In this document: piece by piece, positions 7,699-16,292 of the stretch | Position numbering within the stretch: the stretch's first letter is position 1 | How the letters are laid out: each line of letters begins with the position of its first letter | Assembly: GCA_025408425.1 (NCBI GenBank) | Contig: JANXYX010000050.1 | Coordinates: forward strand, 1 to 64,000 | Source: Granulicella sp. | GTDB lineage: Bacteria > Acidobacteriota > Terriglobia > Terriglobales > Acidobacteriaceae | Length of the DNA: 64,000 bases | Direction: 5' to 3' | Made by a program: the position numbers and the translations under genes | Notes under the pieces: generated by a model | What the model was told of the DNA's origin: nothing | The model's input: only the letters and a program-made list of their open reading frames with translations | Database searches by the model: none

Positions 7699-9087
7699 TC
7701 AAGCCACCTCCCGCACCACACTCTCCTCCACCACCACCCCAGCCACCGGCAACTCCACCACCACCGCCGCTCCCCGCGGATGCAGGTTGAACGCACTAAT
7801 CTCCCCGCCATGCTCCTTCACAATCCCATAGCAAATACTCAACCCCAGCCCCGCACCCTGCCCCAACTCCCGCGTCGTATAGAACGGATCGAACACCCGC
7901 GCCGGCTCCACAAACCCCGCCCCCGTATCACTCACAATCACCTGCAACCCCCGCTCATCATGCGTCACCGAAACCCGTATCGCATGCTCTTCCCCACCAG
8001 CCGCCCCCACCGCCTGCGCCGCATTATTCAGCAGATGCTCCATCACCGTCCGCAGCCGATCTCGGCTCCCCCGCACCGCCGGAACATCCTCCCCCACCTG
8101 CACCATCAGCCGTACCCCCCGCCCCGCCAACGTCTCCTCACACGCCGACACCAGCTCAGATACCAGTGCCCCCATCATCACCGGCTCCTCAATCAAAGTC
8201 GCCGGACGCCAGAAGTCCAGCAGGCTCTGCACCGTCTCCCGCATCCGCAGTGCCTCCCGCACAATCGTCTCGGCATCCTTCTGCACCCGGGCCTCTTCCG
8301 TCGTCTCCGCAATCAACTCCGCAAAACCCAGCACCGCCGTCAGAGGATTGTTCAGCGCATGCGCCACTCCTCCCGCGAGTTGTCCCAGGCTCGCCAGCTT
8401 CTCCTGCCGCAACAACCGGTCCGCCAGCGCCGCATTCTCCATCGTCCGCGCCAGCTTCACCGCCAGCGCCTCCAGCGGCCCCATCTCCCCTCCACCACGC
8501 TTGCCGCGATCATCCGCACACACCACCAACGCCCCCACCAGCCGCCCCCCCATCGTCCATAGCGGAGCCACCATCGCCACCGGCCTCTCGCTCTCCCCCA
8601 GAAACTCCCCTAGCCTATCCACCTCCTCCAACCTCATCGCAAAGCTCTTCGTCCCCACCGCCACCCCAGCCTGCCCCGCTAGCGGTTCACTCTCGCCTCG
8701 CAGAGCCACTACCCGCCCACCCCAACCATTCAGCGCCGCCACCGCCCTGTCATCGACACCCACGCTCCCAGCCACAAAAAGTCTTCCATCGGCATCCCGT
8801 GCCAACATCGCCACCTTCCGAAACGCACTCGTGTCCGCCACCACCCGGCACACTCTCTTCCCCAACACCCGCACATCGCCATCCGCCGGCAGCTGGGCAT
8901 CCAGGCGTGCATACGCCTCCAACTCCTCTCGAGTCTGCCGGTTCCGTCGCCGCATCCCCGCGTTCAGCCGCATCTGACGCCCCAGCATCCCCAGAGAACC
9001 CGCCAGACAAACCGCGCCCACAGCCTCCGCCGAGTGCCGCATCAACAGCCCAAAAACCAACATCATCAGCTCTCGAAACTCACTCAT
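7699..9087 (-). CDS. Orphan sensor histidine kinase with GAF-like domain
   Basis: I chose the ATG at 9087 because GGAGA lies seven bases before it; TTG and GTG codons sit just upstream in frame. The 462-residue protein has an N-terminal hydrophobic segment (about 5-35). A GAF-like sensor region follows (about 60-210). The H-box is GGVAHALNNPLTAVLG with the phospho-accepting His. The ATPase domain has N-box LLNNAAQAVG, DTGAGF and GLGLSICYG. The cytosolic kinase would phosphorylate a response regulator, but none is encoded nearby. The NNPL form of the H-box is typical of NtrB-like kinases. Confidence 0.9.
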   Translation of the reverse strand: MSEFRELMMLVFGLLMRHSAEAVGAVCLAGSLGMLGRQMRLNAGMRRRNRQTREELEAYARLDAQLPADGDVRVLGKRVCRVVADTSAFRKVAMLARDADGRLFVAGSVGVDDRAVAALNGWGGRVVALRGESEPLAGQAGVAVGTKSFAMRLEEVDRLGEFLGESERPVAMVAPLWTMGGRLVGALVVCADDRGKRGGGEMGPLEALAVKLARTMENAALADRLLRQEKLASLGQLAGGVAHALNNPLTAVLGFAELIAETTEEARVQKDAETIVREALRMRETVQSLLDFWRPATLIEEPVMMGALVSELVSACEETLAGRGVRLMVQVGEDVPAVRGSRDRLRTVMEHLLNNAAQAVGAAGGEEHAIRVSVTHDERGLQVIVSDTGAGFVEPARVFDPFYTTRELGQGAGLGLSICYGIVKEHGGEISAFNLHPRGAAVVVELPVAGVVVEESVVREVA

Positions 9088-9192
9088 CACCAAATCTCCA
9101 TCTCCGGCGTCTATTCTTATGATGCGTAGTCAACGGCCTGGAGACACCACCCCAGCGCCTCTGCTCCGTCGTAACTCAGGAGTTCACTCAAC

Positions 9193-10104
9193 ATGAAGCA
9201 GCCCGTCACCCACGCTGTGCTCTCTGCCAGCCTCCTCGCACTCTCGCTCCTCACGCTATCGGCGCATCCCTCCACCGCCTTCGCCGCTGTCGCAAATTCA
9301 GCCACCGCCACCGCCGACGACCCCGCCGGATTCGGCCCGCTCGACCCCACGCCCCCCACCGGCCTCACCCCGCAGGAGATCATCCAGAAGTTCGCCGCAC
9401 GCGAGTCCGTCTTCAACCTCGCCCGCCAGAACTACATCTTCCGCCAGGCCGTCAAAGTCCAGACCATCTCCGACGACACCAACCGCCCCGACGGCGAGTA
9501 CCAGCAAGTCACCGACATCACCTTCAACCGCGAAGGCAAGCGCGAAGAACACGTCGTATTCGCACCCCAGAACACCCTCGAGCGCGTAATGATGTCACCC
9601 GCCGACATGCAGGACATTGAGCACCGCCTCCCCTTCGTCCTCACCACCGAAGACCTCCCCCAGTACGACATCACCTACCTAGGCCGCCAGAAGGTCGACG
9701 AGCTTGACACCTACGTCTTCTCAGCCGGCCCCAAGGTCATCGAGAAGAACAAGCGTTACTTCCAGGGCAAGGTCTGGGTCGATCAGCAGGACTTCCAGAT
9801 CGTTCTCGTCAACGGCAAAAACGTCCCTGACGACAAGCGCAAAGGCCACGAAGACCTCTCCCCACCCTTCACCACTTACTATGAGCAGGTCGACGGCAAG
9901 TACTGGTTCCCCACCTACACCAAGGCCGAGGGCAACCTCCACTTCGCCGGTGGCGAAGGATACCTCGCTCAGGATGTCCACCTCCGCACCGTAGTCAAAT
10001 ACACCGACTACAAGCAGTTCAGAGCCACCAGCAGGATCATCTACAACGGCGAAGACATCACCAACAAAGGTGAGAAGCAAACTACTCCGCCACCACCCAA
10101 ATAG
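9193..10104 (+). CDS. Secreted LolA/LppX-like fold protein of unknown function
   Basis: The 303-residue protein has a signal peptide (about 1-32, ending AFA-AVA). Two features recall outer-membrane lipoprotein-sorting-like proteins found in many Acidobacteria: the beta-rich body, with EYQQVTDITFNREGKREEH, and the motif YFQGKVWVDQQDFQIVLVNGK. These proteins may carry lipids or lipoproteins across the periplasm. The gene is monocistronic and is followed by a strong hairpin. GGAG stands ten bases before the ATG. The fold assignment is by pattern only. Confidence 0.7.
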   Translation: MKQPVTHAVLSASLLALSLLTLSAHPSTAFAAVANSATATADDPAGFGPLDPTPPTGLTPQEIIQKFAARESVFNLARQNYIFRQAVKVQTISDDTNRPDGEYQQVTDITFNREGKREEHVVFAPQNTLERVMMSPADMQDIEHRLPFVLTTEDLPQYDITYLGRQKVDELDTYVFSAGPKVIEKNKRYFQGKVWVDQQDFQIVLVNGKNVPDDKRKGHEDLSPPFTTYYEQVDGKYWFPTYTKAEGNLHFAGGEGYLAQDVHLRTVVKYTDYKQFRATSRIIYNGEDITNKGEKQTTPPPPK

Positions 10105-10116
10105 CCCCAGACGACT

Positions 10117-10140
10117 GTGGCCGCCTGCTCAGGCGGCCAC
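10117..10140. terminator. Strong GC-rich hairpin between convergent genes
   Basis: GTGGCCGCCT and AGGCGGCCAC pair perfectly around a four-base loop GCTC. It lies 13 bases after the secreted-protein gene and before the convergent HNH gene, so it may serve both. A T-run is lacking. Confidence 0.6.
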
Positions 10141-10211
10141 TCTATCAATCTCAACCAGCCATTCATAAACGCCTGCCGGTCAAACGGTCACGTCCCCATC
10201 AACCTGTTTCG

Positions 10212-10889
10212 TCAGGCCGCCGTCACTACCGCCGTCTCTACCTCCGACTCAAAGTACAGATACTTCCGCCATGCCGCATCCGCGCTCCCAATCATCCGCA
10301 TAATATGCCGCGAAGTGTGCAGGCTGAACGGCCTCGGCTCCCGCAGCAGCTTCATGTCCGTCAACTCATGCAGCATCTGGTTCCCTTTCCGCCGATTGCA
10401 GTTATGGCAGCACGCCACCAGGTTCTCCCACGTCGACAGCCCGCCTCGCGACCGCGGAATCACGTGGTCCAGCGTCAACTCCCCCGCCGTCAGCACAATG
10501 TTGCAGTACTGGCAGGCATTCCGGTCCCGCAGCAGAATATTCTTCCGGCTCAGCGCCCGCGTCTGGTGCGGAATCCGCCGATACTCCAGCAGCCGAATCA
10601 CGCTCGGCATCGCCACCCGCATCCGTGCCGCATGCAGCATCGCGCCCTGCTCTTCTTCCGTCCGAGCCACCCCCTTCAGCACCAGCACCAGCGCCCGCCG
10701 GGCACCACAGATATTGATCGGCTCATAGCTCGCATTCAGCACCAGCACCGGAGTCTGCATCGCCGGCTGACGAAACACCCCTGCCCGCGCATCCACCTCC
10801 GTCGCCTTGCCCGCTGCCCCATGCTGCGAGCCATATCCCGCGTGCCGATTGCCACTAAGTCTCTGCTTCCGCATCTTCCCCGTTTGCAT
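10212..10889 (-). CDS. HNH endonuclease family protein
   Basis: The ATG at 10889 is preferred because GGAGGG lies seven bases upstream (225 residues). The core shows RDRNACQYC near the middle, then [13 protein letters not shown] and [16 protein letters not shown]. This is the classic HNH layout with two CxxC zinc pairs. The N-terminal part [20 protein letters not shown] is typical of the chromosomal 'HNH endonuclease' found widely in Acidobacteria and cyanobacteria. It may cut DNA; the biological target is unknown. It is not in an obvious defence cluster. Confidence 0.87.
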   Translation of the reverse strand: MQTGKMRKQRLSGNRHAGYGSQHGAAGKATEVDARAGVFRQPAMQTPVLVLNASYEPINICGARRALVLVLKGVARTEEEQGAMLHAARMRVAMPSVIRLLEYRRIPHQTRALSRKNILLRDRNACQYCNIVLTAGELTLDHVIPRSRGGLSTWENLVACCHNCNRRKGNQMLHELTDMKLLREPRPFSLHTSRHIMRMIGSADAAWRKYLYFESEVETAVVTAA

Positions 10890-10943
10890 CTCAAAGCCCT
10901 CCGGTTCCAATCTCTGTTAGCGATTACTTCCAATCTCTAGCGC

Positions 10944-11891
10944 CTAAGCCTCACCCCAGCGCGCCACCATCTCCGTCTGCGCCCTGGCCAGCGTCGCAAC
11001 CCAAACCTTCCGCGCTCCCGCTCGCCGCAGCACCCGCGCACACTCCCGGGCCGTCGCGCCCGTCGTATAAATGTCATCCAGCAACAGCACCTCGCGCCCC
11101 ACAATCCCCGCGCCATCCCGCACCGCAAACGCCCCCTGCAAATTCCGCCGTCTGCCCTTCGGCGTCAGCGAGAACTGGCTCTCCGTATCCCGCACTCGCC
11201 GCAACACCCCATGCGCCGCCCGCAACTCCCACCCCAGCCTGCTCTTCTTCAACGCCGCCACCGCCACATCCGCCAGCAGAACCGCCTGGTTATAGCCACG
11301 CTGCCGCTCCTTCGCCGGATACAGAGGCACTGCCACAACCATCAACTCACGCGCCGCAGGCCCCTCCAACATCTCCATCGCCGCCGCCAGCTTAAGCCCC
11401 AGCGGCCTCGCCACCGCTCGCATCCCCTCATACTTCAGCAGATGCACCATCTCCCGCAGCTCGTTCTCATACACCCCATACGCCACCGCCCGCTCAAACT
11501 CCGGCGGCACCATCCGGCAGGGCGAACACAACAAGCCCTCAATAGGAAACTGTCCCGCATAGCGCAGGCCTTCCATATCCAGCGCCTCACCGCAGCGCCC
11601 ACACAATGTCATCGTTTGAAGAGAGATCCGCGCCACGCATGCATCGCAGACGGCAGCAAGTCCAGCCCGTGTCAGTGGCCCACCACACGCACGGCAATCA
11701 GCAGGAAAAAACGTTGTTACCAGATCATCCGCAATCGTACGAGCCCACCGACTCGAACTTTGCAGTACACGTGCCACCGCACGCCACTCCGAAACCCCGC
11801 TGGAGTTCAACCCAGGTGGTCCACCGGGTGGAGACCCAGTGTTACTTCCGAGCGCATTGTCATTCAAGCATTCGCTGAAGACGCACCTCAC
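10944..11891 (-). CDS. comF: ComF-family phosphoribosyltransferase-like protein
   Basis: The conserved part begins near residue 50 with FFPADCRACGGPL, a zinc finger completed by LCGRCG and LLCSPC. The phosphoribosyltransferase domain contains GYNQAVLLA and the PRPP loop LLLDDIYTTGAT. ComF is needed for DNA uptake in competent bacteria and contributes to replication-fork handling elsewhere. The open frame begins at a GTG at 11891, but the first 35 or so residues (SPPGGPPG...) look non-coding. A GTG near 11780 with GGAG upstream is a better start. It follows the HNH gene by 54 bases on the same strand. Confidence 0.85.
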   Translation of the reverse strand: MRCVFSECLNDNALGSNTGSPPGGPPGLNSSGVSEWRAVARVLQSSSRWARTIADDLVTTFFPADCRACGGPLTRAGLAAVCDACVARISLQTMTLCGRCGEALDMEGLRYAGQFPIEGLLCSPCRMVPPEFERAVAYGVYENELREMVHLLKYEGMRAVARPLGLKLAAAMEMLEGPAARELMVVAVPLYPAKERQRGYNQAVLLADVAVAALKKSRLGWELRAAHGVLRRVRDTESQFSLTPKGRRRNLQGAFAVRDGAGIVGREVLLLDDIYTTGATARECARVLRRAGARKVWVATLARAQTEMVARWGEA

Positions 11892-12046
11892 TCGCCAGCG
11901 CTCCAGGCCATTCAGACCGCGCTATGCCCGAAGTATAAGCCCACCCCCGCCCCAAACGCCAATCAATTTCCCGCAACAACCCACCACATCGCCCCATTCC
12001 CCACAGAATCTGCGCGATAGCACCAACCCCTCTGCCGGGCCTTGTA

Positions 12047-12241
12047 CTACAAGCAACCAGCTCGAATCCGTACCGGAGACAATTCACCAACCGCCTCACC
12101 CGACCTGAGCATCTCGATACGCTCCCGAATCTCATCGCATACCGACACAACATTCATCCCTCCAAAGTACGGCGGAGACTGCTCCAGTCGACGCAGCGCA
12201 GCCTGCAACAATCTCTCAGCCCCCAGCAGATTGTTTCGCTG
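12047..12241 (-). pseudogene. C-terminal remnant of a DUF309 protein
   Basis: Reading on the minus strand, the last 64 codons contain NLLGAERLLQAALRRLEQSP then PPYFGG and VCDEIRERIEML. This matches the helical C-terminal half of DUF309 proteins (usually 130-170 residues). The 5' half is replaced at about 12240 by the 111-bp repeat, where the frame turns into repeat sequence. No 5' half is seen beyond the second repeat copy. The gene is therefore broken, probably when the repeat-flanked cassette arrived. Confidence 0.65.
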
Positions 12242-12350
12242 GCGGGTGGCCCACACATCAAACCCACCAACACCGCCGGGTGCCCCATTCATGCAGTCTC
12301 ATCGCATGAGTGGGCATTCGCGAAGCGAACCGCTTTCACCAACGCCCACC
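12240..12350 (+). repeat. 111-bp direct repeat, left copy, containing double-hairpin repeat copy A
   Basis: Bases 12240-12350 are identical to 14036-14146. Inside lies the dispersed double hairpin (12278-12331): CCCATTCATGC/GCATGAGTGGG, then a small TTCGCGAAGCGAA palindrome. The two long copies flank the RHS toxin cassette, so recombination between them could delete or exchange it. From 12351 to 12438 no intact gene is seen; a short open frame ending at 12442 may be a gene scrap. Confidence 0.9.
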
Positions 12351-12438
12351 CACCCACATCCCACCCGCTCGAGGACGATGTGAACCCGACCGGGCTACCG
12401 CAGGTGATGGAAGAGATCGTCAACCGAGCCGTGCAACG

Positions 12439-13529
12439 GTGAGCTGGAATGCGGTGGCGCAGCCGATCGTTGTGAATGGCGTCTCCGCTACCTACGATGC
12501 ACTGGGCCGGATGGTGGAAGCTGGATCGGGTACGACGTATGTGCAGGTGGTGTTTAGACCTTCGGGTGATAAATTGGCAATTGTGCAGAATGGAGTGTTG
12601 TCGAAAGGAACGGTTCCGTTGCCCGGCGGTGCCTCGGCGATCTATAACGCCAGCGGCCTAAGCTACATCCGGCACAAGGACTGGCTGGGGAGTTCTCGTT
12701 TAGCCACAACCTGGAACCATGCAGTCTATGCCAAGGAAGCCTACGCACCATTTGGCGAGACCTACAACGAAGCCGGCACTGCCGACCGCTCCTTCACCGG
12801 GCAGGATCAGGACACGACGCAGGGAATCTACGACTTCTTATGTAGGCGGTACGATCAATCAGCGGGAAGGTGGATGTCGCCCGATCCCTCGGGGTGGAGT
12901 GCCGTCAAGCTGACATCTCCCCAGTCGCTGAATCGGTACGCCTATGCACTGAACAATCCGCTGGGATTGACTGATCCTACGGGGCTGTACACACGTGGCG
13001 ATAGTTGCAATGGAACTGTCTACTCAGCAGTTTGTGAATGGATCTTAGTTATTGAGATCGGCAATATTCCAACTGACGGAAGCAATTTGGGGCTAGTTTC
13101 CTATGTTGGTGGTGATGGCGGTGGGACTGCCCCAATTAACCTCACCAGACTTATTGCTAACGCTCAGAACAATCTGCCTAAAGCCTGCGATCAAGCATTT
13201 GCGAGTAGCATCTCTAAGTACACAAATGCAAATTTCTTTAATCAACTCCTGATCAATCCCATTGTTCAAATACCGAACCCTACTTCCCTGAGAGATCCAA
13301 GTACGGCAATGATGCCGTAACTTCTCCGGGTACTGGGCAGATAACACTGCGCTCGAACTTTTTCAATCTTCCACCCTTCTATCAGCAGATGACACTAGTA
13401 CACGAGGGAATCCACAGCTATACCGGATGGACGGATGCTCAAGTCATGTCAAATCTGAATATTCCTAACGACGGGAATGGAACTTCAGCTATAACGGATT
13501 GGATTGCGGGAGGATGCAAGAGCCGATGA
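12439..13529 (+). pseudogene. Orphan RHS-repeat tip with frameshifted HExxH C-terminal domain
   Basis: Only the end of an RHS/YD-repeat protein is present. It shows YDALGRMVEAGSG, KDWLGSSRLATT, YAPFGETYNEAG, RRYDQSAGRWMSPDP and NRYAYALNNPLGLTDPTGLY, the hallmark of the RHS core just before a variable toxin tip. The first frame stops at 13318-13320. From about 13299 the -1 frame continues with LVHEGIHSYTGW (HExxH, a zinc metallopeptidase motif) to the TGA at 13527. One frameshift near 13290-13305 explains this. The 5' bulk of the gene is absent. It is either a silent toxin cassette or a sequencing error at the shift. Confidence 0.75.
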
Positions 13530-13972
13530 AGATTAGAGATTTTTTACTTGTTGCCATTAGTGTTGTACTATCCTCAATCGCATGTATGGTTTGCATTAAA
13601 TTCTTTGGTTATTCGGAGTCTAAGCCGCTTCGTGTTCCAAAGGTCGAGATTGTCGACAAGTCGGGAGCCGTCCGCTTAATTATCGGGATACAGGATTCAG
13701 TAAATGGTACAGATCAACCAGAGCTTGTTATGAAGGATAAGGGCGGTAGAGAGGTGATGGGCCTTCTTCTGACGCCTTCCGGTAAGGGTAAAATGGTCTT
13801 CAGTACTGATAACACCGAGGCAAAGGTAGCATTGGGATTTTTGTCTGGCAGCGATGTAGCCGGGCAAACTGAAGAGGGCGGCTCCTGGGGTATGCGGATT
13901 CGTGGTGAGAACGGCGAGACCAGGACAGTTGGAGATCCTATTACGGATGACCACAGTAGTCGCCCCAAGTAA
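13526..13972 (+). CDS. Candidate immunity protein for the RHS toxin
   Basis: The ATG at 13526 overlaps the TGA of the shifted toxin frame (ATGA), which fits toxin-immunity coupling; an earlier in-frame codon at 13499 is less likely. The 148-residue protein has one N-terminal membrane helix (about 4-26, FLLVAISVVLSSIACMVCI). A beta-rich part with KVEIVDKSGAVRLIIG and a Gly-rich tail follows. It would be anchored with its domain outside the cytoplasm, where a metallopeptidase toxin could act. Codon use is AT-richer than in neighbours. No immunity family is recognised; the role is inferred from position. Confidence 0.6.
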   Translation: MKIRDFLLVAISVVLSSIACMVCIKFFGYSESKPLRVPKVEIVDKSGAVRLIIGIQDSVNGTDQPELVMKDKGGREVMGLLLTPSGKGKMVFSTDNTEAKVALGFLSGSDVAGQTEEGGSWGMRIRGENGETRTVGDPITDDHSSRPK

Positions 13973-14035
13973 CGTGAACCGCAATTCCAAGCTTCCGAAT
14001 GGTCAAACTGTTGGCGATGTAGTTCGACAACAACG

Positions 14036-14146
14036 TGGCGGGTGGCCCACACATCAAACCCACCAACACCGCCGGGTGCCCCATTCATGCAGTCTCATCG
14101 CATGAGTGGGCATTCGCGAAGCGAACCGCTTTCACCAACGCCCACC
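14036..14146 (+). repeat. 111-bp direct repeat, right copy, containing double-hairpin repeat copy B
   Basis: This copy is identical over 111 bases to 12240-12350. The double-hairpin core is at 14074-14127. It begins 63 bases after the immunity gene stop and ends ten bases before the 3' end of the convergent glycosyltransferase gene. Confidence 0.9.
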
Positions 14147-14156
14147 ACCCACACCC

Positions 14157-16157
14157 TTACCCACCGCCCATCTTCTTTTTCACTCTCGCCCCCCACTTGT
14201 CTCTCCCACCACTCTCCATCGTCTCTACCACCGCCATCGCCTTCAGATAGTGCGTCTTCGCCTCGTCCTTCCGTCCCGCCGCACTCAGCGCATCTCCCAT
14301 CCCAATCTCCTCCCGCAGCCCGCCAGGATTCAACTGCTCTGCAATCTGCGCCTCCTTCAACGCCTCCGCAACCTTGCCCGCCTTCAGCAGCGCCGCAGCC
14401 TCCTGCGTATGACTCAACGCCGCAGCTTGCGGAATCGCAAACTCCCCGTCAAACACAAAGATCCCATCCTGAATAAATGCCGTCGGCTTCACTGACCGAA
14501 ATCCCTCCAGAGGATTCAGCGCACTCGCCCCAAATTCAAACCCGTTCAAATCTCCCGCGCTGATAAACACCGGCCCATGAATCACCGGAGGCACCGGTAT
14601 CGGCTCCCGCGAGAACCACGAGTCCGGAGTCGGCAGCCGCTTGCACGGAATCCCATAGTCCGACGGCAGCACAAACGGTGCCACAAAATAAGCAATCCAG
14701 CACTCCTTGATCCCACGCTGGTCCACATACGCCTTTGTCGCCTTCAACTGCTGGCCCCAGTCCGTATTCGAGTCCGTCAGATACCGGTACGTCTTCGTCG
14801 GCCCGCCCCAAACCTCGTTTGAGTAAGCCATATAGTTTGGGTACGCCAGCAGCGAAGACCCCGCATGCAGCACCACCAGCCCACCCACAACCCAGCTCCA
14901 CCGCCTGTCCCGGCGCACCAGGGCCATCGCCCCGCCTGCCGCCAGCAACGCAAAAAACACATACAGCGGCAGAATATGCCGCGCACCAATATTCAAACTC
15001 GAACCCATCGCAATCAGCAGATAGAAGATCGGCGGTATCGTCAGGAACAAAACCTCGCGCCGGCGCCCCAGCCACCCCTTGGCGGTCGCCCAGATCGAAA
15101 ACGCCAGCAGCCCTAAAAATCCCAGCGTCGACTTGATCGCGAACACCGCCGGAAAATAAAACCACACCCCATGCGAATACACCTTGCCGAAGATATAGCT
15201 CGGCATCTCATTCGCCATCGCCCGCACATCCGCCAGACCATACAAAAACGACTCAGGAAGAATATGCCACCGTCCCAGTAACAATATCCCCTTGGCCTCC
15301 AGCGGCCGCAACGGCATCACATACTCCGCCAGCGTCGGATCAAGCCGCAACCCAGCCGGCCGCGCCGCATACCGGAACCCATAGAACCCCCACAGCACCA
15401 CCACCGCAATCACCACCACCACCCCAATCGCACCTGTCAGTTGCTGTGCCATCCGACCTCGGCTTCTCCCCTCTTCCCTCCCCACAAACCAAACCTCGCT
15501 CGCCGCCAGCAACACCAGCATCGGCAGCAACAATACCGCCGAGTGCTTCGACGCCAGCGCCAACCCCGACATCACACCCACCAGCACAAGCCGTCCCGCC
15601 GATGGCACCTTCACATACCGGTAGAACGCATACACCGCCCCAAACAGCATGCACGACACCGCCATATCCGTCGTCACATAGGCCCCATGCGCCAGCAGAC
15701 TCGGCTCAAACACAAACAGCGTCATCGCCAGCAGCCCTGCGCCTGTACTAAACATCTCTTGCCCTGCCAAAAACACCAGCATCGCCAACAGCAATGTCAG
15801 CAGCCCCGGCAGTAGCCGCACACGAAAGGTCAGCGTGTCCGCGCTATACTCCGGCGCATTCCCAAACAGCAGCTCTCTCCCATCCAGATACGCTTCGGTC
15901 TTGAAGAAGCGTCCCTGCAACGGCGGGACCTTCAGATGCAGCGGCAGCAGCGGAATCGTACCCAGCATCTTCACCAGCGGCGGATGTTCCGGGTTCAATC
16001 CGTAGTCCCCCGTCTTCCAGCTCTGATACCCAGCAAAGATATGGTCGCCCTCATCCCACGTCAGCGACTGCCCCCGAATCGTCGACACGACCTCAACGCT
16101 CAGCACCACCAGCAGCAGCAACACCAACCCCGCGACATATCCTCGCTTCATCCCCAT
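14157..16157 (-). CDS. GT39-like membrane glycosyltransferase with C-terminal TPR
   Basis: The 666-residue protein starts with a membrane helix. The periplasmic loop LTWDEGDHIFAGY carries the Asp-Glu pair, and NPEHPPLVKML is typical of dolichyl-phosphate-mannose-type (GT39/PMT/ArnT) enzymes. About ten more membrane helices follow to residue 470. A soluble part then ends in TPR-like helices (AAALLKAGKVAEALKEAQIA... then GDALSAAGRKDEAKTHYLKA). Such enzymes move sugars from polyprenyl-phosphate donors onto proteins or lipids at the outer face of the membrane. It starts opposite the OPT gene. ATGs at 16157 and 16151 are both possible. Confidence 0.85.
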   Translation of the reverse strand: MGMKRGYVAGLVLLLLVVLSVEVVSTIRGQSLTWDEGDHIFAGYQSWKTGDYGLNPEHPPLVKMLGTIPLLPLHLKVPPLQGRFFKTEAYLDGRELLFGNAPEYSADTLTFRVRLLPGLLTLLLAMLVFLAGQEMFSTGAGLLAMTLFVFEPSLLAHGAYVTTDMAVSCMLFGAVYAFYRYVKVPSAGRLVLVGVMSGLALASKHSAVLLLPMLVLLAASEVWFVGREEGRSRGRMAQQLTGAIGVVVVIAVVVLWGFYGFRYAARPAGLRLDPTLAEYVMPLRPLEAKGILLLGRWHILPESFLYGLADVRAMANEMPSYIFGKVYSHGVWFYFPAVFAIKSTLGFLGLLAFSIWATAKGWLGRRREVLFLTIPPIFYLLIAMGSSLNIGARHILPLYVFFALLAAGGAMALVRRDRRWSWVVGGLVVLHAGSSLLAYPNYMAYSNEVWGGPTKTYRYLTDSNTDWGQQLKATKAYVDQRGIKECWIAYFVAPFVLPSDYGIPCKRLPTPDSWFSREPIPVPPVIHGPVFISAGDLNGFEFGASALNPLEGFRSVKPTAFIQDGIFVFDGEFAIPQAAALSHTQEAAALLKAGKVAEALKEAQIAEQLNPGGLREEIGMGDALSAAGRKDEAKTHYLKAMAVVETMESGGRDKWGARVKKKMGGG

Positions 16158-16292
16158 CGGTACGTCACCTCAACCAGTCGTTTAATTCACCCCGCGAGAA
16201 TACCGCAACAACCCTATCCCCCGTCGCACCCCACTGATACACTCCCATCCAGTCGCACCATCGCATACAAAAGCGGGAGCAACCCCATCTAC

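Noticed and set aside
11860-12153. 97-codon minus-strand frame overlapping comF and the DUF309 remnant
   Set aside because: It has no family pattern and lies across a clearly homologous DUF309 segment in another frame.
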